Under the pieces are notes generated by a model. That model made no database searches and was not told the origin of the DNA. It worked only from the letters and a program-made list of their open reading frames with translations. Of a stretch of DNA of 32,041 nucleotides, positions 15,913-23,824 are shown one piece after another (the stretch's first letter is position 1; every line of letters begins with the position of its first letter). The DNA comes from RFPW01 sp040401595 (GTDB taxonomy: Bacteria; Pseudomonadota; Gammaproteobacteria; Burkholderiales; Burkholderiaceae_E): assembly GCA_040401595.1 (NCBI GenBank), contig JBBAOE010000030.1, positions 1 through 32,041 of the forward strand, written 5' to 3'. The position numbers and the translations under genes are program-made.

Positions 15913-18104
15913 ACCACCGGCTGCATCACGATGCAGGCGAGCGGTGGTAGGTCCAGGCAAAGGGACTGCGGCCGCTGCTGCCACGGCAGCGGCTCGGTGG
16001 CGCCCGGAGAACTGGACAACCCGCTGCCGCCGTAAACGGCCTGATCGGTATTGAGCAATTCGCGCCAGGGTCCGGGCTTCGGCAGGCCGACGCGGTAACG
16101 CATCCGGGGCACTGGCGTGAGGTTGCACACCACCACCAGCGTGCTCCCGTCGCGGGCGCGCCGCTCAAAGGCCAGCACCGACTGCGCCGCATCCTCATGG
16201 CTGAGCCAGGCAAAACCAGCGGCCTCGGTGTCCAGCTGGTGCAACTCGGCATGGCCCCGGTAGACAAGGTTCAGGTCGCGCACCAGGCGCTGGATTCCCA
16301 GATGACCAGGTTGGTCCAGCAGGCCCCAGTCCAGCGTGCGGTCATGGTGCCACTCGGTGGACTGCGCGAACTCACAGCCCATGAACAGCAGCTTTTTGCC
16401 GGGGTGGGTGAACATCAGTCCATAGCAGGCGCGCAGGTTGGCCAACTGCTGCCAGCGGTCGCCCGGCATCTTGGTCAACATGGCACCCTTGCCATGCACG
16501 ACTTCATCGTGCGACAGCGGCAGCACGAAATTTTCGTCAAACGCGTAGAGCAGGCTGAAGGTGATGTCGCCGTGGTGGTGTTGGCGATGCACCGGGTCTA
16601 GCGCCATGTAGACCAGGGTGTCGTGCATCCAGCCCATGTTCCATTTGTAATGGAAGCCGAGCCCGCCGCCCTGCAGGTCGGCGCTGGGCGGGCGGCTCAC
16701 GCCGGGGAAGGCGGTGGATTCTTCGGCCAGGGTGATGGCGCCGGGCCGCTCCACGCCCACGGTGTGGTTCAGCAGCCGCAAGAAGGCGATCGCCTCTAGG
16801 TTTTCCCGGCCGCCATGCCGGTTGGCGACCCATTGGCCCTCGCCCCGGCTGTAGTCGCGATACAGCATCGAGGCCACGGCGTCCACGCGCAGGCCGTCGA
16901 TGCCGAAATGCTCCAGCCAGTACAGCGCGTTACCGATCAAAAAATTGCGCACTTCGGTGCGGCCGAAGTTGTAGATCAGGGTGTTCCAGTCCTGGTGAAA
17001 ACCTTCGCGCGGATCGGCGTGCTCGTACAGTGCCGTGCCGTCAAAGCGAGCCAGCCCATGCGCATCCGAGGGAAAGTGCGCCGGCACCCAGTCCAGAATG
17101 ATGCCCAGCCCGGCCGCATGGGCGGCATCGACAAAGTGGCGGAAGTCCTCGGGCGTGCCAAAGCGCGCCGTCGGGGCATACAGGCCCACCGGCTGGTAGC
17201 CCCAGGAGCCGTCAAAGGGGTGCTCACTGACCGGCATCAGCTCCAAATGGGTAAAACCCATGTCCCGGGCGTAGGGCACCAGGGTGTCGGCCAGTTCCCG
17301 GTAGGTCAGCCAACGCCAGCCATCGGCCTTGCGCCAGGACCCCAGATGTACCTCGTAGATGCTGATCGGCTGGTCGAAGTCGTTTGCCTTTGCCTGCTCC
17401 GGCCGCATGGGACTGACTGGGGGCAGGCCCTGCACGATGCTGGCAGTGCCGGGCCGCAGCTCCGAGCGAAAGGCAAAAGGATCGGCCTTGAGCAGCAGCT
17501 CCCCCGATTGGGTCCGGATTTCAAATTTGTAGAGTTCGCCCACGCCGAGGCCGGGCACAAACAGCTCCCAGATGCCGCTCTCGCGCCGCAAGCGCATGGG
17601 GTGGCGGCGGCCGTCCCAGGCGTTGAAGGGCCCCACCACCGACACGCGCTGGGCATTCGGGGCCCAGACGGCAAAGCTGACCCCGGCCACCGATTGCAGG
17701 TCGCGCGGATGGGCGCCAAGGCACTGGTGCGGACGACGATGGGTGCCCTCGGCCAACAGCCAGAGGTCGAGCTCGCCCAGCACGATACCAAACCGGTAGG
17801 GGTCTTCCAGAAGCACAGGCGCCGGGTGGACTTGGCCAGGCGGGCCAGGCCACTGCACACGCAACAGGTAGTCAAAGCGATGACGCCGCCGGGCCAACCG
17901 GACGCCAAAGACCTCGCTGCCAGCCAGCCGCTGCAGGCCCGCCACACAGCGGCCGGTGGTGCGGTCGAGCAGGTCAACGCCGAGCGCGCCAGGCAAGACG
18001 GCATGCACCCAGAGCTGCCCATCGCGCTCTTGCATGCCCAGCACGGCGCATGGGTCAGGGTGTCGGGCGCCCATCAGCGCGGCGATGTCCTCAGCATGCA
18101 GCAT
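15909..18104 (-). CDS. glgB: 1,4-alpha-glucan branching enzyme
   Basis: The 731-residue protein has the full GlgB layout: two N-terminal beta-sandwich (CBM48-type) domains, the second containing SFAVWAPNAQRVSVVGPFN, then the GH13 barrel. The barrel shows GYQPVGLYAPTARFGTP, nucleophile D408 in GIDGLRVDAVASMLYRDY, and the acid/base glutamate in AITLAEESTAFPGV (about E461). It cuts an alpha-1,4 chain and re-attaches it as an alpha-1,6 branch. The ATG at 18104 lies inside the end of malQ (14-base overlap). The stop overlaps the glgX start by four bases, so the first three genes of the operon are physically coupled. Confidence 0.96.
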   Translation of the reverse strand: MLHAEDIAALMGARHPDPCAVLGMQERDGQLWVHAVLPGALGVDLLDRTTGRCVAGLQRLAGSEVFGVRLARRRHRFDYLLRVQWPGPPGQVHPAPVLLEDPYRFGIVLGELDLWLLAEGTHRRPHQCLGAHPRDLQSVAGVSFAVWAPNAQRVSVVGPFNAWDGRRHPMRLRRESGIWELFVPGLGVGELYKFEIRTQSGELLLKADPFAFRSELRPGTASIVQGLPPVSPMRPEQAKANDFDQPISIYEVHLGSWRKADGWRWLTYRELADTLVPYARDMGFTHLELMPVSEHPFDGSWGYQPVGLYAPTARFGTPEDFRHFVDAAHAAGLGIILDWVPAHFPSDAHGLARFDGTALYEHADPREGFHQDWNTLIYNFGRTEVRNFLIGNALYWLEHFGIDGLRVDAVASMLYRDYSRGEGQWVANRHGGRENLEAIAFLRLLNHTVGVERPGAITLAEESTAFPGVSRPPSADLQGGGLGFHYKWNMGWMHDTLVYMALDPVHRQHHHGDITFSLLYAFDENFVLPLSHDEVVHGKGAMLTKMPGDRWQQLANLRACYGLMFTHPGKKLLFMGCEFAQSTEWHHDRTLDWGLLDQPGHLGIQRLVRDLNLVYRGHAELHQLDTEAAGFAWLSHEDAAQSVLAFERRARDGSTLVVVCNLTPVPRMRYRVGLPKPGPWRELLNTDQAVYGGSGLSSSPGATEPLPWQQRPQSLCLDLPPLACIVMQPVV

Positions 18105-19620
18105 CGGCTGACCCGGTTGGTTGGCCCAGTCGGCCGTAGCGTTGCGTGAGTTGGCGCAGGCGCTGTGCCGGCTCCGGACCGACCTGGGACCACTGAAAAC
18201 GCCAAGTCCAGTTGCCCTCCCCCACGCCCGGCTGGTTCATGCGGTGTTGGCCCGGTAGGCCGAGCACGTCCTGCATCGGGTAGATCGCCAGGCCGGCTAC
18301 GCTAGCGCAGGCGGCATGGATCAGGGACCAGGCGATGTCGTGGCCGTCGCAAGCCAGGTAGTCCCGCACATGCTGGCGGGTCGCCTCAGGCAGGGTCTGC
18401 CACCAGCCCAAGCTGGTGTCGTTGTCATGGGTGCCGGTGTAGACCACACTGTCAGCCGTGTACTGGTGCGGCAGGTAGCGCGAGTCGGCGTCCTGCTCAG
18501 GGCTGAAAGCGAACTGCAGCACCCGCATGCCGGGCAGGCCATGACGCTGGCGCAGCCCGTCAACCGCGGGGGTGATCACCCCAAGATCCTCGGCAATGAT
18601 GGGCAAGGTGCCCAGGGCACGGGCTGCCGCATGCAACAGCGCATCCCCGGGGGCGGCCACCCAGCGCCCATGCATTGCAGTGGGCTCGCTGGCAGGAATC
18701 TCCCAGTAACTCTCAAAACCGCGAAAGTGATCCAGCCGCACCAGATCGACCAGGGCGCAGGTGCTTTGAATGCGTGCGATCCACCAGCGGTAGTGCTCGG
18801 ACTCGTGGGCGGGCCAGCGGTACAAGGGGTTGCCCCAGCGCTGGCCGGTGACGCTGAAACCGTCGGGCGGTACGCCGGCGACTACGGTGGGACAGCCCGC
18901 CTCATCGAGCTCAAACAATTCGGGGCGGGCCCAGACCTCTGCACTTTGGTGGGCGATGAAAATCGGGATATCGCCCACGATGCGCACGCCACGGGCATTG
19001 GCATAGGCCTTGAACCCGCGCCATTGACGAAAAAACACCCATTGGCAAAACTGCCAGAAGAGGCAGGCCCCAGCCAAAGCCAGGCGTACCTGGGCCAGGG
19101 CCGCTGGCTCGCGCCGGGCCAAGGGCTGAGCCCACTCGTTCCAGGCCTGCTCCGGGTGCTGCGCCTGCAGCGCCATGAACAGGACATAGTCGTCCAACCA
19201 GGCAGACTGCTGCTGGCAAAAAACTGCAAAATCCTGGCGATCCGCTGCACTAGCACGGGCTTCAAACCCTGCTGCAGCCGAGGCCAGGACGCGCATGCGA
19301 AAGGCGATCATGGGCTCGAAATTCACCGCCTGGTCGCTCAGACCGGGGGCTGACGCCAGCGCGTCGGCGTCCAGCCAGCCCTGCCGATGCAGGTCGTCCA
19401 GGTCGATCAGCAGCGGGTTGCCGGCAAATGCCGAACTGCTCATGTAGGGAGAGTTGCCCAGGCCAACGCCGCCGAGCGGCAGCATCTGCCACAGGCTTTG
19501 CCCGCCCGCCACCAGCCAGTCGACAAAATGGTAGGCCGATGGCCCGAGGTCGCCGCTACCGTGCGGGCCTGGCAACGAAGTGGGGTGCAGTAGCACACCG
19601 CTGGCGCGTGGGAATTGCAT
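18091..19620 (-). CDS. malQ: 4-alpha-glucanotransferase (amylomaltase)
   Basis: The 509-residue GH77 enzyme transfers maltodextrin segments between glucans, recycling short chains left by debranching. It begins FPRASGVLLHPTSLPG, the standard family start. Catalytic residues are visible as D297 in LVRLDHFRGFESYW, E344 in IIAEDLGVIT and D399 in TGTHDNDTSLGWW. I choose the ATG at 19620, next to the conserved start. An ATG at 19698 would add 26 residues without family similarity, although it also lacks contrary signals. It is the first gene of the six-gene minus-strand glycogen operon, so the operon promoter should lie within about 19620-19800. Confidence 0.94.
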   Translation of the reverse strand: MQFPRASGVLLHPTSLPGPHGSGDLGPSAYHFVDWLVAGGQSLWQMLPLGGVGLGNSPYMSSSAFAGNPLLIDLDDLHRQGWLDADALASAPGLSDQAVNFEPMIAFRMRVLASAAAGFEARASAADRQDFAVFCQQQSAWLDDYVLFMALQAQHPEQAWNEWAQPLARREPAALAQVRLALAGACLFWQFCQWVFFRQWRGFKAYANARGVRIVGDIPIFIAHQSAEVWARPELFELDEAGCPTVVAGVPPDGFSVTGQRWGNPLYRWPAHESEHYRWWIARIQSTCALVDLVRLDHFRGFESYWEIPASEPTAMHGRWVAAPGDALLHAAARALGTLPIIAEDLGVITPAVDGLRQRHGLPGMRVLQFAFSPEQDADSRYLPHQYTADSVVYTGTHDNDTSLGWWQTLPEATRQHVRDYLACDGHDIAWSLIHAACASVAGLAIYPMQDVLGLPGQHRMNQPGVGEGNWTWRFQWSQVGPEPAQRLRQLTQRYGRLGQPTGSADAAC

Positions 19621-19764
19621 GAAGGGGTCAATGACTGCGTGGGCAAGTGTAAGCACAGGATTCGTGCCAGGCACGGGGCCCTTGACGCCAGTGTGCATCT
19701 TATTGAATCAAGGTACGACAGTATGACGCGCCGGCTCAAGATATTCATGAAACCACGCAGTCAG

Positions 19765-19792
19765 AAAAAAGCCCCGCGTGGTGCGGGGCTTT
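19765..19792 (-). terminator. Intrinsic terminator, orphan
   Basis: Arms AGCCCCGC (19770-19777) and GCGGGGCT (19783-19790) enclose a five-base loop. On the minus strand the stem runs into six T residues, a textbook rho-independent terminator. On the plus strand only TTT follows. No annotated minus-strand gene lies upstream of it before the divergent methyltransferase, so it either ends a small RNA or ORF transcribed from about 19840-19940, or is left from a lost gene. Confidence 0.75.
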
Positions 19793-19874
19793 AAGCTGCC
19801 TCAGGGCCTGCAACGCAGGTGTGAGGGTTCAGCGACTTTCAGTGCGCAGCTGCCGGATATACGTCATGGGCGTG

Positions 19875-19950
19875 GTCTTGCATGGGTGTGGGGGAGCTTG
19901 GCCGAACTGGCGACCACCAATGATTACTAGAATAGTGACCCATGCAAGAC
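19875..19950. repeat. 13-bp perfect inverted repeat around the methyltransferase start
   Basis: GTCTTGCATGGGT (19875-19887) is the exact reverse complement of ACCCATGCAAGAC (19938-19950), with 50 bases between. The right arm contains the methyltransferase start codon and its first codons. The left arm contains, on the minus strand, the ATG of a possible 14-residue ORF. Confidence 0.7.
19928..19933 (+). promoter_or_regulatory. Possible -10 element giving a leaderless mRNA
   Basis: TAGAAT lies only eight bases before the ATG at 19942, and no Shine-Dalgarno sequence precedes that ATG. If used, transcription would begin at or within two bases of the start codon. The matching -35 region is weak. 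Confidence 0.35.
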
Positions 19951-20823
19951 AAACCAGAAATCCGCCCCGGCCAGTCCATTGAGCTACTGAAGGCACTGCA
20001 TATCCTTACCCGCGACGGCCAGCTCAACCAGGACAGCCGGCGAAAACTGAAGCAGGTTTATCACCTGTATCAATTCATCGAGCCGTTGCTGCAGCAGATC
20101 AGGCAGGACCAAGGCACCATCAAACTCGTGGATTGCGGCGCGGGAAAGTCTTATCTCGGCTTCATTCTGTATGACCTGTTTTTCAAATCACTCGCACCGG
20201 GCTCGCAGGTCGTGGGCATCGAATCCCGCGATGCATTGGTGCTCAAATCCCGGGAGCTCGCTTCGCAGCTCGGCTTCGATGCCATGTCCTTCCTTAACCT
20301 GCGGGTCGATCAAGCCATTGCGAACATCGCCAGCCTCGGCCTTTCCGCCGGGGTGGACATCGTCACAGCCCTGCATGCCTGCGACACCGCCACCGACGAC
20401 GCCATCCGGTTCGCGCTGACGGCAAAGGCACGCTTCATCGTGCTGGCGCCCTGTTGCCAGGCGGAAGTCGCAGCCGTACTACGCAAGAATAAGACTCCGT
20501 ACCAGTCCGGCGCGCCGCTGGCGGCAATCTGGCGCCATCCCCTCCACACCCGCGAATTCGGCAGCCACGTCACCAATGTGCTGCGCTGCCTGCAACTGGA
20601 ATCGCACGGCTATCAGGTGACCGTCACCGAACTGGTGGGCTGGGAGCATTCCATGAAGAACGAGCTCATCATCGCCAGCCTCAACAAGGATGTGGCGCGC
20701 CGGCGGGCGGCCGAGCAACTTGATGCGCTTCTCGGCGAACTTGGGCTGACGTCCATGCAAGAGCGCTTTTTCACCGGTCTGGACCGCAGCAGCAGCCCAT
20801 CTGGATCGGTGCCTGCGGCATGA
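19942..20823 (+). CDS. SAM-dependent methyltransferase (Methyltransf_32-like)
   Basis: The 293-residue protein has a class I methyltransferase core. The SAM-binding motif I is VDCGAGKSYLGFILYDL (about residues 66-82), followed by VVGIESRD as the acidic strand, then TALHACDTATDDAI and IVLAPCCQAEV. The last two are typical of the family that also includes METTL25-like proteins. A helical N-terminal part of about 60 residues precedes the core. The substrate is unknown. The downstream pseudouridine synthase overlaps its stop as ATGA, which points to RNA as a possible substrate, but that is context only. No ribosome-binding site is seen, and a -10-like element just upstream suggests leaderless translation. 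Confidence 0.85.
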   Translation: MQDKPEIRPGQSIELLKALHILTRDGQLNQDSRRKLKQVYHLYQFIEPLLQQIRQDQGTIKLVDCGAGKSYLGFILYDLFFKSLAPGSQVVGIESRDALVLKSRELASQLGFDAMSFLNLRVDQAIANIASLGLSAGVDIVTALHACDTATDDAIRFALTAKARFIVLAPCCQAEVAAVLRKNKTPYQSGAPLAAIWRHPLHTREFGSHVTNVLRCLQLESHGYQVTVTELVGWEHSMKNELIIASLNKDVARRRAAEQLDALLGELGLTSMQERFFTGLDRSSSPSGSVPAA

Positions 20824-21524
20824 CCCTGGAAAAAATCCTTTATAGCCAGGGCTTCGGCAGCCGCAGGCAGTGCCGCCAGCTCATCTGGAATGAACGGGTC
20901 AGCGTGGCGGGACAGTTAATCACCGATGCCGACGAAGACCTGCCCTGCGAAGGCCTGGTCTTTAGCGTTGACTGCAAAGAGTGGACTTTTCGCCAGCAAC
21001 TCTATATCGGCTTGCACAAACCTCCCGATTACGAGTGTTCGCGCAAGCCCAGCCACCACCCGGGCATCCTCACGCTGTTGCCACAGCAATACGTCAACCG
21101 CAATGTCCAGCCCGTAGGGCGCCTCGATCATGACACCACCGGCCTGCTGCTGCTGTCCGATGACGGCGGCTTCATACACGCCCAGTCCTCGCCGAAGCGG
21201 CATGTAAGCAAAACCTATGAGGTCACCCTCTTCGAGGCGGTGACGCCGCAACTGGTCGCGCAGTTGCAGGAAGGCGTGAAGCTCATCGACGAGGACAAGC
21301 CCATCGCCGCGCAGGTGCGCATGCTGGACACGCATCTGCTGGAACTCAGCATCGACCAGGGCAAGTACCACCAGGTCAAGCGCATGGTGGCCGCGGCGGG
21401 CAATCACTGCGTCTCATTGCGCCGCAGCGCGATCGGCCAGCTCACCCTTGATTCGCTGGGCCTGCCCATGGGCCAATGGTGTCATCTGGAGCCCGGGCAA
21501 CTGGCCCAACTCGTCGGTCGTTGA
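20820..21524 (+). CDS. rsuA: RsuA-family rRNA pseudouridine synthase
   Basis: The 234-residue protein has an N-terminal S4 RNA-binding domain (EKILYSQGFGSRRQCRQLI) and the RsuA/RluB-type catalytic core, with aspartate D103 in VGRLDHDTTGLLLLSDDG. YHQVKRMVAAAGNHCVSLRR near the end is the conserved C-terminal motif. Length matches E. coli RsuA, which modifies U516 of 16S rRNA. The subfamily is likely, but RluE/RluF relatives cannot be fully excluded. Its ATG overlaps the methyltransferase stop by four bases, so the two are translationally coupled. It is not linked to the downstream transporter, which begins 126 bases later with its own ribosome-binding site. Confidence 0.88.
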   Translation: MTLEKILYSQGFGSRRQCRQLIWNERVSVAGQLITDADEDLPCEGLVFSVDCKEWTFRQQLYIGLHKPPDYECSRKPSHHPGILTLLPQQYVNRNVQPVGRLDHDTTGLLLLSDDGGFIHAQSSPKRHVSKTYEVTLFEAVTPQLVAQLQEGVKLIDEDKPIAAQVRMLDTHLLELSIDQGKYHQVKRMVAAAGNHCVSLRRSAIGQLTLDSLGLPMGQWCHLEPGQLAQLVGR

Positions 21525-21650
21525 CCACGCGCTTGAGCAGGATGCGTGCGGCATACGACCGATCCTGTCCAAGCCGCTGGTTTTCACCGATAGGCGTGGC
21601 AAGGTCTTCATTTAGCATAGAGCCCCCGTTGTATCAGACCAGGACCCTCC

Positions 21651-22859
21651 ATGAGCTCACGCGCTCCGCTGCCCAATCGTCGCTCCGTCATCCGCTCAGC
21701 CGCTGCTGCCCTCGGTAGTATTGCGGTGGCGCCTCGTGCGTGGGCGCAGGCCGAGCCGGTTAGGATTGGCTACACCATGTCGCGGACCGGCCCCTGGACC
21801 GGTGGTGCGCAAGTCAGCCAGGAGCCCAATTACCTTCTGTGGGCTGAGCGCCAGAATGCCGCCGGTGGCCTCGATGTCAAGGGCGTCAAGCGCAAGATCG
21901 AACTGATTAGTTCAGACGACCGCAGCGACGTGGAAACCGTGGTCCGCACCTATGAAAAACTCATGGGTAGCGACCAGGTGGACCTGGTCTTACCGCCCTG
22001 GGGCAGCAACGCGAATTTTGCGGTCGCGCCCCTGGCCAATCGCTTTGGCTACCCATTTCTGGCCCCAACGGCACTCAGCCGTCGCCTGGTCGAGATGAAG
22101 CTACCCTATTTTTTCCTGCTCTTGCAGCAGCCCAAGACCATGTGCGACGCGATTGTCGACATGTTCAAGGCAAACGGCATCCGTAGCGTGGCGTGCATTT
22201 ACGTCGACGACTTGTTCGGTCTGGAGAACTACGCCGCCTTCAAGGTGGCCTTGCAGGGCAGCGGCATCAACCTGGTCGAAGACAAGAGTTATCCGGGCGG
22301 GGTGAAAGACCTGTTGCCGGTTCTGCGTTCGATCAAGGACAAGAACCCGGATGCCTTTGTCGGCTTCACCTACCCACCGGACACCATCTTGGCCAGCCGC
22401 CAGTCCAAGGAAATCGGCTTCAATCCCAAGGTGTTTTACGCTTCGGTCGGTACCGCTTTCCCCCTGTACAAAAACGTCATGACGGTAACCGGAGCCGAGG
22501 GCGTGATGGGCATGGGTTCTTGGAACGCCAAGACCAGCCCCGGTGCCAAGGCCTACTTTGACGACCACGTCGCAAGCCAGAAAAAAGAGCCTGACCGCTG
22601 GGCCTCCGGGGCTTGCTGGGCCGGGCTCGAGATTCTGACCCAGGCAGTCAAGCTGCATGGCCTTGACCGCAAGGCCATCCGAAACTACGTGGCCAATACC
22701 ACGCACAAGACCATCCTGGGCGACATCCGTTTTGCCGGCAGCGAAAACGTCGGCACCCCAGGCACGATCAGCCAATGGCAAAATGGGGAGTTCGAGGTTG
22801 TCTGGCCTCAGGCGCGCGCCACCGCAAAGCTCAACACGCAAAAGCCAGCCTGGAGTTGA
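21651..22859 (+). CDS. Branched-chain-type ABC transporter substrate-binding protein
   Basis: The 402-residue product is a LivK/type I periplasmic binding protein. Its signal has a twin arginine (NRRSVIRSAAAALGSIAV) and likely cleavage sites after AWA or AQA near residues 32-34, suggesting Tat export. The mature start PVRIGYTMSRTGPWTGGAQ and the LISSDDRSDVETVVRTYEKL segment fit the family. These proteins bind amino acids, but many relatives bind aromatic acids, amides or urea, so the ligand is open. AGGA lies six bases before the ATG. It is the first gene of the liv-type operon, and a hairpin in the following 74-bp gap may keep its message more abundant than the rest. Confidence 0.92.
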   Translation: MSSRAPLPNRRSVIRSAAAALGSIAVAPRAWAQAEPVRIGYTMSRTGPWTGGAQVSQEPNYLLWAERQNAAGGLDVKGVKRKIELISSDDRSDVETVVRTYEKLMGSDQVDLVLPPWGSNANFAVAPLANRFGYPFLAPTALSRRLVEMKLPYFFLLLQQPKTMCDAIVDMFKANGIRSVACIYVDDLFGLENYAAFKVALQGSGINLVEDKSYPGGVKDLLPVLRSIKDKNPDAFVGFTYPPDTILASRQSKEIGFNPKVFYASVGTAFPLYKNVMTVTGAEGVMGMGSWNAKTSPGAKAYFDDHVASQKKEPDRWASGACWAGLEILTQAVKLHGLDRKAIRNYVANTTHKTILGDIRFAGSENVGTPGTISQWQNGEFEVVWPQARATAKLNTQKPAWS

Positions 22860-22878
22860 GTCCCTTTCCCTCACCCTG

Positions 22879-22896
22879 AGCCGGCATACGCCGGCT
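22879..22896 (+). promoter_or_regulatory. Hairpin between binding-protein and permease genes
   Basis: AGCCGGC (22879-22885) and GCCGGCT (22890-22896) form a perfect 7-bp stem with a four-base loop in the 74-bp gap. No T-run follows, so it is unlikely to be a full terminator. Such hairpins after binding-protein genes often stabilise the upstream message. Confidence 0.5.
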
Positions 22897-22933
22897 GCAG
22901 TGCCCGGGCCCTCGCCCACCTCCTCTTTCGCGC

Positions 22934-23824
22934 ATGTCAATTTCTGCCTGGCTGGAATTGTTGGCCACCGGTTTGATCACCGGTGGCATTTATGCCTTGG
23001 TCGCCCTGGGCCTGAATCTGCAATACGGTCTGATGCGCATCCTGAATATCGCCCACGGCGAGTTTCTAATGCTGGGGGCCTACCTGACCTGGATGATGCA
23101 GTCCAGCTTCGGATGGACCCCGTTGCTCATGGTGCCGGTGTCATTCGCCGTGCTCATGCTGCTGGGTGTGCTGATCCATTGGACGTGTTTTCGCCGTCTC
23201 TCGCAGACTTCGCCCAACATCGACATCTTCGAAGCCAGGGGCCTGATGCTGGCCTTTGGTCTGATGTTCCTGCTGCAAAACCTGGTCAGCCTTGTATGGG
23301 GTGGTGAATTGCGCGGTTACGACTTCATGACCGAACCGGTCAAGATCGGCCCCAGCCAGTTCGCCGCCAACAAATTGCTGGTGTTCGCACTGGCGCTGAG
23401 TTTTTGTCTGGCCCTGATCGCCCTGCTGCGCATGACCTTGCTGGGCAAGGGCGTGCGCGCCTTGATGCAGTCGCCCATTGGCGCACAGCTGGTGGGCATC
23501 GACACCGAGAAGTTACACCCGATGATGTTTGGCATCGGCCTCGGTTTGTCGGGCGTGGCGGGTTGCCTCTTGTCGATGGCCTACACCATCTCCCCGTCCA
23601 TGGGCGAACCGTACACCGTGACGGCACTGATCGTGATCACCCTGGGCGGCTTTGGCAGCATGGCCGGCGCGCTGGCCGGGGGCTTGCTTCTGGGGCTGGT
23701 CGAGGCCGTGGGGATGCACTACACCAACCCCTCGCTCAAGGCATTACTGTCCTACGCCGTGTTTATCGGCGTTTTGCTGCTGCGACCAGAGGGCTTGTTC
23801 ACCCGAAAGAGCCGCAAAGCATGA
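22934..23824 (+). CDS. livH: Branched-chain-type ABC transporter permease (LivH-like)
   Basis: The 296-residue integral membrane protein belongs to the LivH permease family. GLITGGIYALVALGLNLQYG and RILNIAHGEFLMLGAY are family hallmarks near the N-terminus. TLGGFGSMAGALAGGLLLG in the last third matches the conserved segment thought to contact the ATPase subunits. About eight spans are expected. It forms the translocation path together with the LivM-like protein whose ATG overlaps its stop by four bases. No clear ribosome-binding site precedes its ATG. The symbol denotes family, not proven leucine transport. Confidence 0.92.
   Translation: MSISAWLELLATGLITGGIYALVALGLNLQYGLMRILNIAHGEFLMLGAYLTWMMQSSFGWTPLLMVPVSFAVLMLLGVLIHWTCFRRLSQTSPNIDIFEARGLMLAFGLMFLLQNLVSLVWGGELRGYDFMTEPVKIGPSQFAANKLLVFALALSFCLALIALLRMTLLGKGVRALMQSPIGAQLVGIDTEKLHPMMFGIGLGLSGVAGCLLSMAYTISPSMGEPYTVTALIVITLGGFGSMAGALAGGLLLGLVEAVGMHYTNPSLKALLSYAVFIGVLLLRPEGLFTRKSRKA

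Larger units (their letters stand above)
19621..19941. other. Divergent intergenic region of malQ and the methyltransferase gene
   Basis: No long gene is present. It should hold the promoter for the glycogen operon. It also contains an intrinsic terminator pointing to the minus strand (19765-19790), a possible 14-residue minus-strand ORF (19839-19883, MQDHAHDVYPAAAH), a 13-bp inverted repeat (19875-19887 and 19938-19950) and a -10-like TAGAAT just before the methyltransferase start. Confidence 0.6.
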
